Shown piece by piece: positions 33,416 through 45,330 of a DNA stretch of 64,000 bases. Within the stretch, counting starts at the first letter, position 1, and the number at the start of each line of letters is the position of its first letter. The stretch lies in assembly GCA_019915135.1 (NCBI GenBank), contig JAHLMK010000041.1, positions 1 to 64,000 of the forward strand. Direction: 5' to 3'. The notes beneath the pieces are model-generated. The model saw only the letters and a program-made list of their open reading frames with translations. It was not told the DNA's origin and made no database searches. A program made the translations under genes and the position numbers. The stretch comes from Strobilurus pachycystidiatus (Eukaryota > Basidiomycota > Agaricomycetes > Agaricales > Physalacriaceae).

Positions 33416-36358
33416 ATGGGAAAACGTCAAGCTCGTCGCAAAAGTCAAGCGTCCTCCCCGCAGGGCAGCGGGAAGAAAGGTTGGGCCAATGGGTACCGTG
33501 GGCAATACCTCAATACCTGGCTCGCTCGCTATGCGGACTCCATTCGCCAAGGCCACGTCGCGGAGCAGCAGCTGCTGGAGCTCTTGTACCGCGACTACTT
33601 CACCAAGATCGACTGGCGCATTCCCGACGGCGATGAGCCGCCTTTTCCCGTTAACGAGTATCGCACGGAGGGCGTCACAATGCCCGTGGACGAGCTCTCC
33701 GACGAAGAGATGGCGCGCAAGCGCGTCATTGTCGAGGCGACTAAGAAGGTAGTCGCAGAACTCGTACCGCGGAGAAAAATGCTGACATGATTGTCAGGCT
33801 ATTCGTCGTTGGCTCCGCTACCGCGCCAGGAAGCTCATGAGACTTCGGATGAATCTGCGCCAGAATGTCTTGAACGATCCGTACACCGGGGTCCTGGCAA
33901 AGCTAACCGGAATCAAAAAACCTCCAAAGGCTCGTCAGGCCTTCCAAGAGTGGCAAGTCGCCAACAAGGAAACACTTGCTAAAACGGTGCAGGAGCGTTG
34001 GGATGTGGCAGTCGTGGCTGGTACTGAATCGGGACGCGTGCATGCTGGCTTCCGACAATGCGTTGCCCGCGAGGTATTCGCAGCTCTGTCGGTGGATGAA
34101 CGAGAGATGTGGTCGAAGAAGGCGAAGGACGCAGCAAAGGACGCCAAGATCGCCTACGAAGAGGCTCTGAAGGCTCCGCCGTCCCAAGATCCTAAAGTTC
34201 GTGCTGAGTGAGTACAATGCTTCTAGTGTGCGGTATAAGAAGGATGGACCCGCTTACCTGAATTGTTTTGACAGGTGTATCGCCTCGTTGCCCGCTTTTC
34301 TGCAGCCCATCGCAGAGATGGTGTCCGGGGTGACAGGGCTCCAGTTGATCATCCACGCCGTCGGCCCGATGCCGCAGTACAACGGCGAAATCACCATGCT
34401 CACGTATGTGTTTTGAATGGCCACTTTGTGTTCGAAATGTAATCGTCGTGCACAGAATTTGCAGTGGCAAAAATCGAGAGTCCGTGCCAGTGAACGTCGC
34501 CAAGTGGAAGAGCAAAAAGTTCCAGCAGTGGAAGGACTACGTTGAGGAGTATGCGGCAACTTGCTACACGCAGGGAGACATCGCGGCGGCGCGACTGCCG
34601 GACACGCCTGGAGTAGAGGCGCCGACTGCGCTTGAGTTTGAGTTGAGCGAGATGGACAGGGAAGTGGACCGGCAGATCCAGGATGAGGACGATGGTGGTT
34701 TGGATAGCGATTCCGGCGACGATGAAGGGGAAGAGGACGACGAGGACGACGGGGAGCCCGCATCGACGACTGATACCCGCGGGACAAAACGTTCGCGACC
34801 ATCCAAGTCCATGTCTGCTAGGAAGAAAAAGCATGTTGGCACCAGACCCCAGGAAGACGCCGACGACTCCTCCGCCGACGAAGCCGACCAGGACGAGGAG
34901 GACGAGGACGAGGAGCCCCAACCACGGCCCCAACCACGGCTGTCCCAGTATGAACGAGACCGTGAAGCTCGGATTGCCGCCAAAAAAGCCGACCCGAGGT
35001 TCATTGCATTGGAGGAAGAAGGGGCACGACTGAAGGCGTTGTTCGAGAAACCAAAACGCCCGCGCGCGCCGCGTCGAGAGAAGAAGGTTGATGCTGGTCC
35101 TCCTCGTCGCTCAAGCCGGTTGACTACGTTGACCACCGACGCCGACGACGACAGGAATAGGGAGGTGACGGATGTTGACATGGTGCAGGGTAGCGAAACG
35201 AGTCTCGACAGTGGAGCGATGATTGTTAGTGAGTACTCGGAGATGAGTGGCAGCGAGGCTGGGCCAGGTGTTAACATGGATGAGGAGAGAGAAGAGTCGG
35301 ATGCGCACCCTGACGAGATGAAGGTCTCCGAACCCGAGGCCATGTTGATTGACGAGCCCGCCCCCAACATGGAGTCATCCGACCCCGCCCCAACTGAGAA
35401 ACTGGCTCCCGTCGAGAAACCCAATGTCATGGTGGTCGATGAGCCAGTCAGCACTGTCTGCGCTCCCGTCGTCGCCGATGAAACATCCCGACGCGGCTCC
35501 GCTCCCGTCGTCGACAACACGGCGCTCGCCCCCATCTCCATATCATCTCTGATGCCCGATGACTCCGGCGCTGCCGCCTCCAAGCTCTCTACCCGCCCCA
35601 GGCCACAAGCAGTCGGCAAAGCAAAGGCACAAACATCAAACGAAGCTGGAACTGGAAAGGATGATGAGGAATGCACCGGTCCTAGTGCCTCTGTCGCCAC
35701 CGCTCTGAACCGGGCTGGGGCTATGCCAGGCGCGGCTCCTGGGCCTCTGCCCGTGATGCCGCATGTTCGGGGACTTTTGATGTCAGCAGTAGACGCGCAG
35801 GCGGCCGAGCGAGTGGACGATGTTGCCGTGGCTCTGCGTGATGCGCCTGCGTGGTTCATGTCGAGTTGGGCATATTTCGACGCGGCCGACCTTGGACCGC
35901 ACTGGCGGAAATTGCTCGATATGTTCGCATTGCTCGAGGGCGACGAGGAGTTTGTAGCAGATGGTCAACTTCCTCGCGACGGTCGTCCTGATGCGCTGGA
36001 TATGTGGGTGGTGAGAGGTCGTCTGACTCGAACGGCAAAGATGCTTACCCTGGCCGACAAAAACATCTCACTCGAAGCTCACAAGGCAGCTTACGCCCTG
36101 TGGTATGATGGTATGCAGCCCGAATGGCGCGATAAGCGCGAGGATGGCGGATGGCGGCGCATCCGTCTACGCGGGAAGGTGGAATGGGGCGTCCAGGATG
36201 TCCGAGGGCAGAATGGCATGCTTGGCGTCGTATACTGCCTGTGGGTGTGGGCGGTTGCGCTCGTTTCGCTCGAGGACGAGGACTTCAAAGAGTGGGGTGT
36301 GTGGGGTGAAGCTGTCGAAGACGCTACCTGGGTTATGCGAGGTCTCCGTCTGAATTGA
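33416..36358 (+). CDS. Transposon cargo gene 7, large acidic protein with HMG-like segment
   Basis: The ATG at 33416 begins MGKRQARRKSQASS. The exons (33416 to about 33749, 33799-34206, about 34275-34404, about 34457-36358) give about 900 residues. The N-terminal part has GYRGQYLNTWLARYADSI, WLRYRARKLMRLR and DPYTGVLAKLTGI. Then comes ARQAFQEWQVAN...FAALSVDEREMWSKKAKDAA, which has the helical and W/K pattern of an HMG box. A long acidic and basic region with nuclear-type KRSRPSK and ARKKK follows, then a C-terminal folded part (PAWFMSSWAYFDAADLGPHW, VEWGVQDVRGQNGMLGVVYC). The protein is probably nuclear. The HMG call is by pattern only. Confidence 0.7.
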
Positions 36359-37584
36359 ACATTACGTGTTACTTATTACGTACATGTCGTCGCCGTATGC
36401 TACTGTAGTACTTAGTGATTGCACTCTCGCCTTGTATTGGGTTGGACTATCAATCTTACACGGACGCTCAAAATCAAATGAAATCATTGAATGTAAACTA
36501 CTTAGAAGATTGAAGCAAATGAGCACGAACGGTTACATTATGGAGACAAATGACGTCATAGTCGTGGACTTAGAGATTTTCGTCAAAATGAACTTGGTGA
36601 AATTGGAACGGCGTATCTAGATATATACAAACATCCTGAGCGAGCGCGCGTAAATCAAGCATTGGCTCCATTGTGGGCAGCCGTAGAGGGATCCTCCCGA
36701 GCACGCAAAGTATTAGTGAGATACTGGCAGCTGATGTCATACGAGACAGTTTGGCTGTGTGGCGCTGTGGCTAAGAAAATCGGATCGGTCGGAGCGCAAG
36801 ATATTGTTGAGGAATAAGGGACAAACCGGCTGCCGCGACAGCAAGCGCCCAGTCATGCTGCAAGAGATGAACATTGGAAGTGGGGGTCGTTGATGAGTGA
36901 CGATCCTCCAAATCTGGATGGCGGTCGTTGAGAGACAAGGTGTGATGGTCGGGCATGGCGGCGTCTTTGCCTACGATACTTGGATAAAGCGGGCGCGAAC
37001 GGAACGGTGGCTAGCAAGCGAGCTAACCAACCAACGCAGATTCCAGGTAGCCGAACAGGCGCCAAGAATGGGTGGCTCCAATGGGTATAAGGAGACTATA
37101 TACTGAATAAGTATAGGCTACGCACCAGATAGAACAAATGCGGACGGACAAATTGTGGCGCACGAAATGTGGCGCACGGTACACAGCCAGTACGTGAAGG
37201 CGGTTTCGTGCCCTGAAAATGGGACCAAGAGCTGTCAGCGGGTGCACAAGAGAGAATTACGATGACCTACCGGATATAGAGGCGCGGCGGCGGGTGGCGC
37301 GAGCAAAAAGAATGGACGGATGTAGGCGGATATAAGCGTCAAGAGACCCGAAGCTGGGGGTAGGACGCAAGAGGGTGCCGAGATCCGGCAAGAGTAATCG
37401 GGATATGAGGCAGTGCCCTGATCAGGAGAGCCCTGCACGGTGGGCGCGCACGCATCCGTATTGGGAAGGTCGTGCAACCCTGCAGAGCCGCCGACGGTTT
37501 TCAGAGGGCCAGGCACACCTAGTAGCGCACGCGTCCCGATTAGGAAGGCCTACCACCCATAGGCCTGGCGGGACCTTATGGGAC
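36359..37584. other. Non-coding right arm of the transposon
   Basis: No supported gene. The stretch lies between the last cargo gene and the right inverted repeat. The short open frames lack domains or splice support. Confidence 0.55.
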
Positions 37585-37685
37585 CAAAGAAACCTAGCTA
37601 TCACCCTAGCTGTAGCTATAGTCATTCCAATCGAATTATTGTAGCTAGCTAGCTGGTTTTGAGGCTATATTTTACAGCTAGGACT
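37585..37685 (-). repeat. Right terminal inverted repeat with AGCT-type motifs
   Basis: Read from the end inward on the minus strand it starts AGTCCTAGCTGT. It has AGCCTC at the same distance as the left end, and ATTCGATTG shortly after. It contains several TAGCTAGCT-type motifs. Confidence 0.8.
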
Positions 37686-37694
37686 CGCAGGAAC
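37686..37694. repeat. Right target-site duplication
   Basis: CGCAGGAAC, identical to 22607-22615. Host coding sequence resumes at 37695 in the frame left at 22615. Confidence 0.85.
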
Positions 37695-40600
37695 GTTTAC
37701 AGAGATTCGGGCACTGCAACACTATGCTACGGCGAACGCCCTGAGGACGCCGGCGCCCCCGCAGGTGACATTCTTCCAAGACGGGAACAATCGACTGCTG
37801 GATTACTGCGGGGATCGGGTTAACCTGGATGATCTAGCCAAAATGTTGGGGAGTGATGGTATTGAAAGATCATTAGTGGACGGCTTTCACACCAATCTCC
37901 TGTTCGGTTTGACCAGCCTAGAGATCATTTTCCAGGACGTCGCGGACGACTTGTCCAACAAGGCCCAGGGCCATTCCTTTCTGGATGACGGTCGCAACGC
38001 TTTCCATACTCACAAGACGACACTGTTGGAGGCAGTCTTGGCTGATGCAGAGTGGTGCCGCCAATACGTTGTCAAATGGGATGACGAGGAGGGGCCCATC
38101 TTCAACACAGGAGCCGCTCGTCGTTGGTTGGGCAGGGTTGCTGAGTGGGAGCTGACGCTGCTGGTGAGAACCATGACCACGTCGGGCGCGCCTGCACGTG
38201 GAACGGAGACCTGCGCGGTGTCCTTCCGGAATACGACGACTCGAGAACGTAACCTGGTATGGGCTGCCAATTTCTTCAACATGATCACGATGTATACCAA
38301 AACATCTGGGCCCTCTGGACACGACCACTACATACCTCATGCCTTGGATGCGCTGAGTTCGACCTTGTTGACCCAACACTTGGCGCTGATTCGACCGTTG
38401 ATGTATGTGTTGGCGCAGGCCTGCTTCAAAGGCCAACCGGAACGATACATGCGTTACGGCGAGTCCGTTTTCGTCAACTGTGGGGATCTCTTTGAGACGA
38501 GTGACATAACTGCGAAACTGGAAGAGTTGACATACGAACATTTAGGCGTGGCACTGGGAGTCAACGCCATGAGGCATGTGACGACGGCCTTCAGACGACA
38601 GCTCTTGGACAAGAAGTATCAACATCTGGATACCGACCACGAGTTCGATAGTGCGGCAGCAGAGCTGGCCGGACACAGCGTCAATGTCGACAAGAGGGTA
38701 TACGGAAGGAACTCGCAGGAGAGTTGGGGCATAGCTCAGAGGGACTTGGCTCTCTTCCGTGCTGTGTCGCGTGAATGGCAGATGTTGCTGAAACTGGTTC
38801 CCTGCGGCTTGATACTGCCTGTGAGGCGGGCGACTTCTGACAACTACGACACGCTGGTCTCTGAAGGAATAATCAAGAACATTGCCCCCGCCATGTCAGA
38901 CGCTGCCCAGCAGGTCGCGAAAATGGTAACAGGTCACATAGAGACGGCATGGCAGCCAATCCTCAACTCTTTGTCCGGTGCGTCGTTGATTGTGATTGTC
39001 TTGTAGACGAATAACGATCCAGGATGCTAGGATGCGTAGAGAGGTTGAAAGTATCGAATTTGGTCGGTACGTCGGACCTACATGCGACCGAACATCGATG
39101 TGCTGAAAACAAGTACTTAGCCACGGGTTCCCAGTGGGGCCAGCCGTCTTCAAGAAATGAAACTGGTCATGGCGAAAGTTCACTGCCCGAAGGTGAGCAG
39201 TTCCAATCAGGACCACGAGGGAAAGGCTGACGAGGCATGAAGTCAGCAGCAAGAACAACTGCGCAGTCGACGAAGACGGCCAGCGGTCAACAATTTCCCC
39301 AGTGATTGGGTCGACGAGTCACATCGATGGGACAACAGTCACGATGCCACGGGCGCCTGTACCACCACCAACCACCTTGGCGGAAATGGCCAAGTTACTG
39401 CGCACGGAAAGCATACAGTGGCGAAGCACCGGACAGGAGTGGTTGGTTGGTGCTGTCTTGCATGGGAGGACAGATGTCATCGCGGTGCTGAAAACCGGCG
39501 GCGGGAAGAGTATGGCGGTATTCTTGACCGCGGTCATGACTGGCAGGCCAGCCCTGCTGATTGTGCCGCTGAAGTCCCTTTTTGACGATTGGAGGCGCAA
39601 GATGGACGAGATGGGCGTCAAGTACCTTTCAATGAAGGACATGGTGTACCGCACGGTCGGTGCGGACACGCGAGTGCTCTTGGCCACAGTGGAAATGACG
39701 AAGCTGGCCACATACCAAAAATCAGTAAAGGCCATAAACGCTGGCCAGGGATTCTGTGCCACTTTTATCGACGAGTGCCACTACGGCGGCCAGGCGAATG
39801 AAGGGTTCCGCGAAGTCTTGGAGGAGCCATTTTGTTTTCGGACCGGTGACAGGCCGATGGTTCTGCTCAGTGCCACCATCCCACCTACAGGCGAGGGTCG
39901 CTTGGCAGAGGATTACGGCTTGGCCTGCGACTACGTTACCGTCCGTGAATGCACCGACCGTCCCGAGCTGGCATATGTCCTAAAGTCACGCTCGCAAGAC
40001 GAGGAGATCCTTTATTCCCGCGTGGCGAGCTTCGTGGAGCGGACTGTCCTGACGCTGAACGCAGGGGAGCGGATGCTTGTCTTTGTGCAGACGAAGACAA
40101 TGGGCGAACGTTTGGGTGCGCGTCTGAAGGCCGGGTTCTATCATGCGGGGAGCGACTTGACGGCAAAGGATAGAAAACGACAACTCAGCGAGTGGCGCGA
40201 GGGCATTTGCAAGGTTTTGATCAGCACGAATGCTTTGAGTGCAGGCAATGACAACCCTTCTATACGCTACTTGGTCCACGCTGGTACTCCGAAGCAACTT
40301 CTCGCTTGCATCCAGGAACTTGGTCGGGCGGGGCGGGACGGGGTGCCTTCCTTCTGTGTCATGTTCCCATGCGCGGAATACAAAAGGATACAGGGTCCGG
40401 ACCCTTGTGGAAAGTCGGCCATGCATGACTATTGCTTCGGCTCCCGGAGGTGCTTGCGCCTGAAGATATGCGAGTGGAACGACGGCAGCGGAAAGACATG
40501 TCTGGTACGAGCCGTCTCACCTGGCGATGAAATGGTATTGACCCTCTAATAGGAGCTTCATGGAGCGCAACTGTGTAGTCATTGCCGGCCGGAACTACTA

Positions 40601-41600
40601 AGCATTGGCGAGGAGGGGGAGGACGATGGGATCCAAACTGTGACAGTTCCCAAAGACCAAGGTGCTCCATCCCCCGCATTGAGGGAGGCCATCAGCCGGG
40701 GGAAGAAGCGCATGTGGGAGCGTGGGCGTAGAAGATACCACTGGGTGGGACCCCTTCAAAAGTCCCTTCGCGCCCTCAAGGGCCACTGTGTTATCTGCAG
40801 CACGCCTGCATGCCTGACGCCATACCACGACATCGTAAAGTGCCCAAAGCTGGTCACCACCAGGGCACGAAACGCTTTTCTCGACGGCTTCAGAAGCAGA
40901 CTGCAGTACAACAGTCGCTGGCACCGTCGCATCTGCTTCAAATGTCACGTTCCCAATGGGCCGAGTGATGTCCTTCACAAGACATTCGAGAGAAACATGG
41001 GTTGCGTACATGCTGACATGATGGCGGGCATTGGCTTCAGAGTAATGACGGAGCCGGGAAGGATGCAGGAAGCGGGGTTGAACTTTGGCGTGCGGTTGGA
41101 GAGTACGGATGAATATGTCGCTTGGATCCAAGACCGCCCAGTCGCGAACTACCCGAGTAACCTAGTGGCTGTTTTCATATGGTACATACAACAGTGCTGG
41201 AAGTAGCAGCGTGTCATGGAATGTATTTGTGTAGCTCACTTCCGAATCGGCACCACAACCGGGCTTGTCATGTCGGGACACTAATTCTGTCCTTGCTGCG
41301 TGTGAGCCACCTGGCATTGGTGATCTATCGGAATTTGGAGACGATGATGTTTTCTTCTGTAGACAGTATCACTGGCGGCTGGCAGACACCTTCAATCAGA
41401 CCTGCACGGTGCACTTCCAATGCTCCGTGTGCTTTCTGGATAGCCACCTGGTGAGGCATGGCCTCAGAGGCCTCCTCGTTGTCCCTGTCCACATCGAGGG
41501 TTGGGCCCCTGTTTCCGCTGTCAATGTTGGACATGGTGAGTTCTTGGACACATCGACGCAGTTTCGAAGACTCATAAAGAAACGGAGGGGATGTATCTGA
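37695..41600 (+). CDS. 3' half of Zn-finger/RecQ helicase gene
   Basis: Continues the frame of the 5' half. Exon 37695-38977 encodes a domain with RGTETC (38197), NAMRH (38563), AGHS (about 38670) and VYGR (38701), spaced as in tyrosine recombinases. After 39031-39191 and another intron, the helicase exon (39302-40504) shows TGGGKS (Walker A), DECH (motif II), LSAT (III), ISTNALSAGNDNP (V) and ELGRAGRDG (VI), as in RecQ helicases that unwind DNA 3'-5'. A 48-bp intron (40505-40552) joins TCL to ELHGAQLCSHC, completing a Cys cluster. Another Cys-rich exon (CVICSTPACLTPYH, CFKCHVPNG) follows. The end at 41600 is tentative. Cut off from its start codon by the transposon, this half is probably not expressed as a full protein. 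Confidence 0.8.
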
Positions 41601-42003
41601 TCTTAACAGGGTGGCAATGAGACAGTTAGAATTGCCATGCCGTTCCTGACGCGGCATGCTGATGTTGGCTGACATCACACGTAATGTTACGGCCCGAGGT
41701 CACGCTGCCATGTAGAAGCCCAATGTGCCTCTGTGGACGCAATTTGTGTCCGGGGGAGTACGCCAAGACGCAGTCCGCACAGCTAAAATAGATTACTCTG
41801 GGGCGCAAGTCATAGCGACTGGTAACCATAAGCCGCACTATAGTCTGACGATCCGCATCACGTGGGAGTTTCTCCTTTCGCTTCGCACCGCCAGGTGTAG
41901 GAGTGACCACTCACTGGGTGAGCAAATTAGCCCTGTCTACCGGTCTTGTCCATTTCCTGACATTTCCGTCTCCCATCGGAAAAGCCTTTTTGGCTCATCT
42001 GTC

Positions 42004-43467
42004 ATGAGAATGGCTAAGAGTTCGAGGGCAGCACCTGTTCCATGCAAGCCCACAGCAGCGAAACGAAGAAAGCGGTCACCCAGTCCGTTGAACGCCTCCG
42101 GCGACGAGAAGAATCCTATAGTCATCGATGGAGAGGATGAAGAGATGTCGACGACGACAGGGCGCCGCACGACCAAATCAGCCAAGGGTGGCAAGGTTCC
42201 TGCTGTGAACGGCAAAGGCAAGGCCAAAGACGGGCGGAAGAGCTCTCGAGTTGCAAGGAAGACGTCTGGCGTACATGTGGTCATACATTCTGACGGGGAT
42301 GAGCCATACAATAGGCCACAGTCGCGCCGTGCACGGCAGGAGTTGGAGGACGTGTGTTACTTTGTGCGCCTTGTGTTCGAGGTTTTCTCACGAATTGTTG
42401 ATTAGGCCTATATGCGCGAGGACGAACTGTCGGGCCAAGTAGGGGAGCTCATCCGCGCAAGACACACGGAACCGGAAGAGTTGTTGCGCCAATATCAGGA
42501 GGGTGCTGAAAAAACCATAGAAGGTATACGTCCCTACCTTGCCGTCTTTACTTTGTTGACCACGACTTCAGACCAGAAGAAGTTAATTGACACATTGACG
42601 CGCCAGGTGGTCGGTAACGAACCGCTGCTGGGGGATGGTAAAAGCAGCGTCTTGCAGCTCATTACACGTGAGGCCGCCAACGAGGAGAAGGTCATACTGG
42701 AGCGCGAGAAGGACAAGTATAAACGTCAACTCGAGGATCAAAGCGTGGGTATTCAAGATAGAGAGAATAGAATTCTCGAATTGGATAAGGAACGTGAGTT
42801 GTACAATCTCTTTCCATCTCGTCTTCTCAGTGTTTTAGTTCGCCTGGTGAACGTCGAACTCGCGGCGGTGACGAGGAGATCCAAGAGCCTTGCTGGAACC
42901 TCGTCGCGACGGCCAGACTCTGCCCAGAAGGGAAAGCACACCACCTCTGCGTACTCAGACGACGCCAAAACGGTCCAGTTGATCAGGTTATACGAAGATG
43001 TCACAGGCCTGCTCGTTACGGCCGTGAGTTTTGACAAATCCAAGTTTGAGGCGAACCCGGTGGACGACTGTACCATGACCTGTATATACACCTATACAAA
43101 GGGGCATGATCCGGGAGAGAAACGAAGTAGCTGTGGTTCAGTGATGGATCTGATGCATAACTCATCAATATCTTTTTCGCCAGGTCTCAATTTCACTCTT
43201 CGACTATGTCATGACGAAGATGCAGGATCGAAGGAACTCGTCCCTACTGTCATATACTTGCCTAACGAACTGTGGAAAGAGACACCAGAGTTTGTTACGG
43301 CACTGGACTTTTGGAACGCCCCATTCTCCTTTCGAAAGGAGCAACTCAACTTATTCCTCAAAGCTCTCTCAGAGCGCATTACGAAAGCAATCGACTGTGA
43401 AGCCGAGGAGGGGAAGGAAGGAGAGGAGGAGGTGGGGATTCTCGACGTCCATATGATCGAAGACTAA
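42004..43467 (+). CDS. pcs1: Monopolin subunit Csm1/Pcs1
   Basis: Csm1/Pcs1 forms a dimer that clamps kinetochore microtubule attachment sites and also acts at rDNA. The ATG at 42004 (MRMAKSS) starts a long basic, disordered leader (KRRKRSPSP, GKGKAKDGRKSSR). After an intron at about 42352-42403 comes a charged coiled coil (EEKVILEREKDKYKRQLED), then a 45-bp intron, and the globular C-terminal fold: LYEDVTGLLVTAVSF, CTMTCIYTY, LNFTLRLCHDED (after a 57-bp in-frame intron), and FSFRKEQLNLFLKALSERI. Coiled coil plus globular end and the length of about 450 residues fit the family. All introns keep frame, so the gene looks intact. It is the most clearly conserved housekeeping-type gene here. Confidence 0.78.
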
Positions 43468-43990
43468 GTGAGGCGAACGAGAGGATACTGACACTCAGTT
43501 TTTCTTTCCTTCTTCTGGTCTAATGTCGTGTGTAGGACTTGGGGTGGGTGCGTTTAATGAAGCTACTTTTTGGGTCGTCTCTTTTCTGAGTAGCCCCGGT
43601 CTTCATTTGGGCTTCGGCGGCTCTTTCTTATCCTCGGGAATCTCGATGCCTGCTATGGATCACGAATGGAGTGCCTTCAGGTGGTGCGTACGTATGGAGG
43701 TTTTGACTTCCGTACGTGCGAAGGTTTCTTCGGAGCCACCGACCTGGGCGCCTGTCGGCACAACGACCTCAATGTCATGACAGCGCCCTTGCCGCGCCGC
43801 CTGGGTCCAATCCGATGTCAAAGCACTCTTGGAAAGCAAAGGTACACTCACATAGCATACCGCCGTCTGCCCAAGGCCGACACGTAGATGAACAAGCGCG
43901 CTACAGCGTAGGAGGAGGTTGACAATATCCATAAGTGAATATAACCCGTTGTTGGGCTAGGAGTGGGTGTCGATGCGCACAGGGATCATC
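43468..43990. other. Intergenic stretch downstream of pcs1
   Basis: No supported gene. It leads into the minisatellite. Confidence 0.45.
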
Positions 43991-43996
43991 CGAGTC

Positions 43997-44780
43997 TATC
44001 CCGTCCCAGAATGCCAAAAAAAACTCCTTCTCTCCGGAATGGGCATGGTGAGACGGCATCCAACTTGAAGACCTGATTGTGTCATAGTCTGTCTCTGGAC
44101 TATCCAGCAAGCCTAGCAACATGTCGGATGGTATATCGATGGTTTGCACTGCCATCCCAGAACGCCAAAAAGACTCTTTCTCTCCAGAATGGGGTTTTCA
44201 AGGTCCGCCTCTGGGTCATGGTGACACGGTGTCCAACTTGAAGACCTGATTGTGTCATAGTCTGTCTCTGGACTATCCAGCAAGCCTAGCAACATGTCGG
44301 ATGGTATGTCGATGGTTAGCACTGCCATCCCAGAACGCCAAAAAGACACCTTCTCTCCGGAATGGGTTTCCTCGAGGTCTGCCTCTGGGTCATGGTGACA
44401 CGGTGTCCAACTTGAAGACCTGATTGTGTCATAGTCTGTCTCTGGACTATCCAGCAAGCCTAGCAACATGTCGGATGGTATGTCGATGGTTAGGACTGCC
44501 ATCCCAGAACGCCCAAAAGACTCCTTGTCGGGTTTCCTCAAGGTCTGCCTCTGGGCCATGGTGACACGGTATCCAACTTGAAGACCTGATTGTGTCATAG
44601 TCTGTCTCTGGACTATCAAGCAAGCCTAGCAACATGTCGGATGGTATGTCGATGGTTTGCACTGCCATCCCAGAACGCCCAAAAGAACTCCTTCTCGGGG
44701 TTTCCTCAAGGTCTGCCTCTGGGCCATGGTGACGGGGCATCCAAATTGAACACCTGATTGTGCCATAGTCTGTCCCTGAA
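43997..44780. repeat. Five-unit minisatellite, unit about 166-178 bp
   Basis: Units begin near 43990, 44154, 44327, 44501 and 44667 with ATCCCAGAACGCC or a variant. They share the blocks GACCTGATTGTGTCATAGTC and AGCAACATGTCGGATGGTAT. Units differ by small indels, so the period (173, 174, 166) is not a constant multiple of three. The last unit is cut short. A short remnant (GATGGTATGTCAATGGTT) lies near 45095. Confidence 0.9.
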
Positions 44781-45330
44781 CTAGAAACGTACGGCAGTGA
44801 CTCCGATTCTGATGCGGACTATATCCCTTGAATTCATTCTCATTTATGCTCTCACCAACTCGACAACTGTCTGATTCTATTCGAATCTCACACCAGTAGT
44901 CTACGTACATGGGCGACCAACTCTAGGTCGGTCTCGTGGCCAAGTGCCCTTGACTCTCACCGAGAGACGTCGGTTGACCTTCTTAAAAGTGGAGATATCC
45001 TGGTGTTGAGGTGGGAGCCTCGAGCTCGCCCGATGGAAGGGCTTCACAAGCGGCCGTTCCTCAATGGGACCGCGTGCCGTGACCTACCTACCGATGGTAT
45101 GTCAATGGTTTGCACTTCCATCTGTCTGATAGCACAATGCTTGGGTTGCACTCCGCGAGAGTGGACTGACCGGTTGGTTCAGTAGTGTCCTTTTCGGTTG
45201 TGGCATCAGTGCAACCAATAGCCTTGCTCATGTGGGCCGACAGCTAGAATGTGCAAATGCCAGTGTGTCAACTTAGTTGATAAAGGAATGACGGAACTAG
45301 GATAACTCATAGTTGTGTGAAATGGCACGC
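44781..45330. other. Intergenic stretch with repeat remnant
   Basis: Apart from the repeat remnant near 45095, no gene or structure is supported. Confidence 0.45.

Larger units (their letters stand above)
22616..37685. mobile_element. 15.07-kb KDZ-type DNA transposon with cargo genes
   Basis: The element is defined by a 9-bp target duplication (22607-22615 and 37686-37694) and by imperfect inverted ends. The first and last 25 bases align without gaps, sharing TAGCTGT and AGCCTC, and a further shared ATTCGATTG lies about 25 bp inward. Inside are a KDZ transposase gene with CxC2 cysteine cluster (minus) and at least seven intron-containing cargo genes. KDZ (Kyakuja-Dileera-Zisupton) is a known large DNA transposon class of mushrooms. 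The insertion splits an exon of the Zn-finger/RecQ gene, and removal restores the frame exactly. Near-intact cargo and a perfect duplication suggest a recent insertion. Confidence 0.88.

Noticed and set aside
34564..35859. 431-codon open frame antisense to cargo gene 7, Ser-rich
   Set aside because: It mirrors the acidic, GC-rich coding strand. The sense strand has coherent exons and continuation on both sides.
43901..44619. Open minus-strand frames running through the minisatellite, encoding repeated TIDIPSDMLLGLLD units
   Set aside because: Unit lengths are not all multiples of three, so the frame changes between units. There is no start context, splicing or domain. The frame is a by-product of the repeat.
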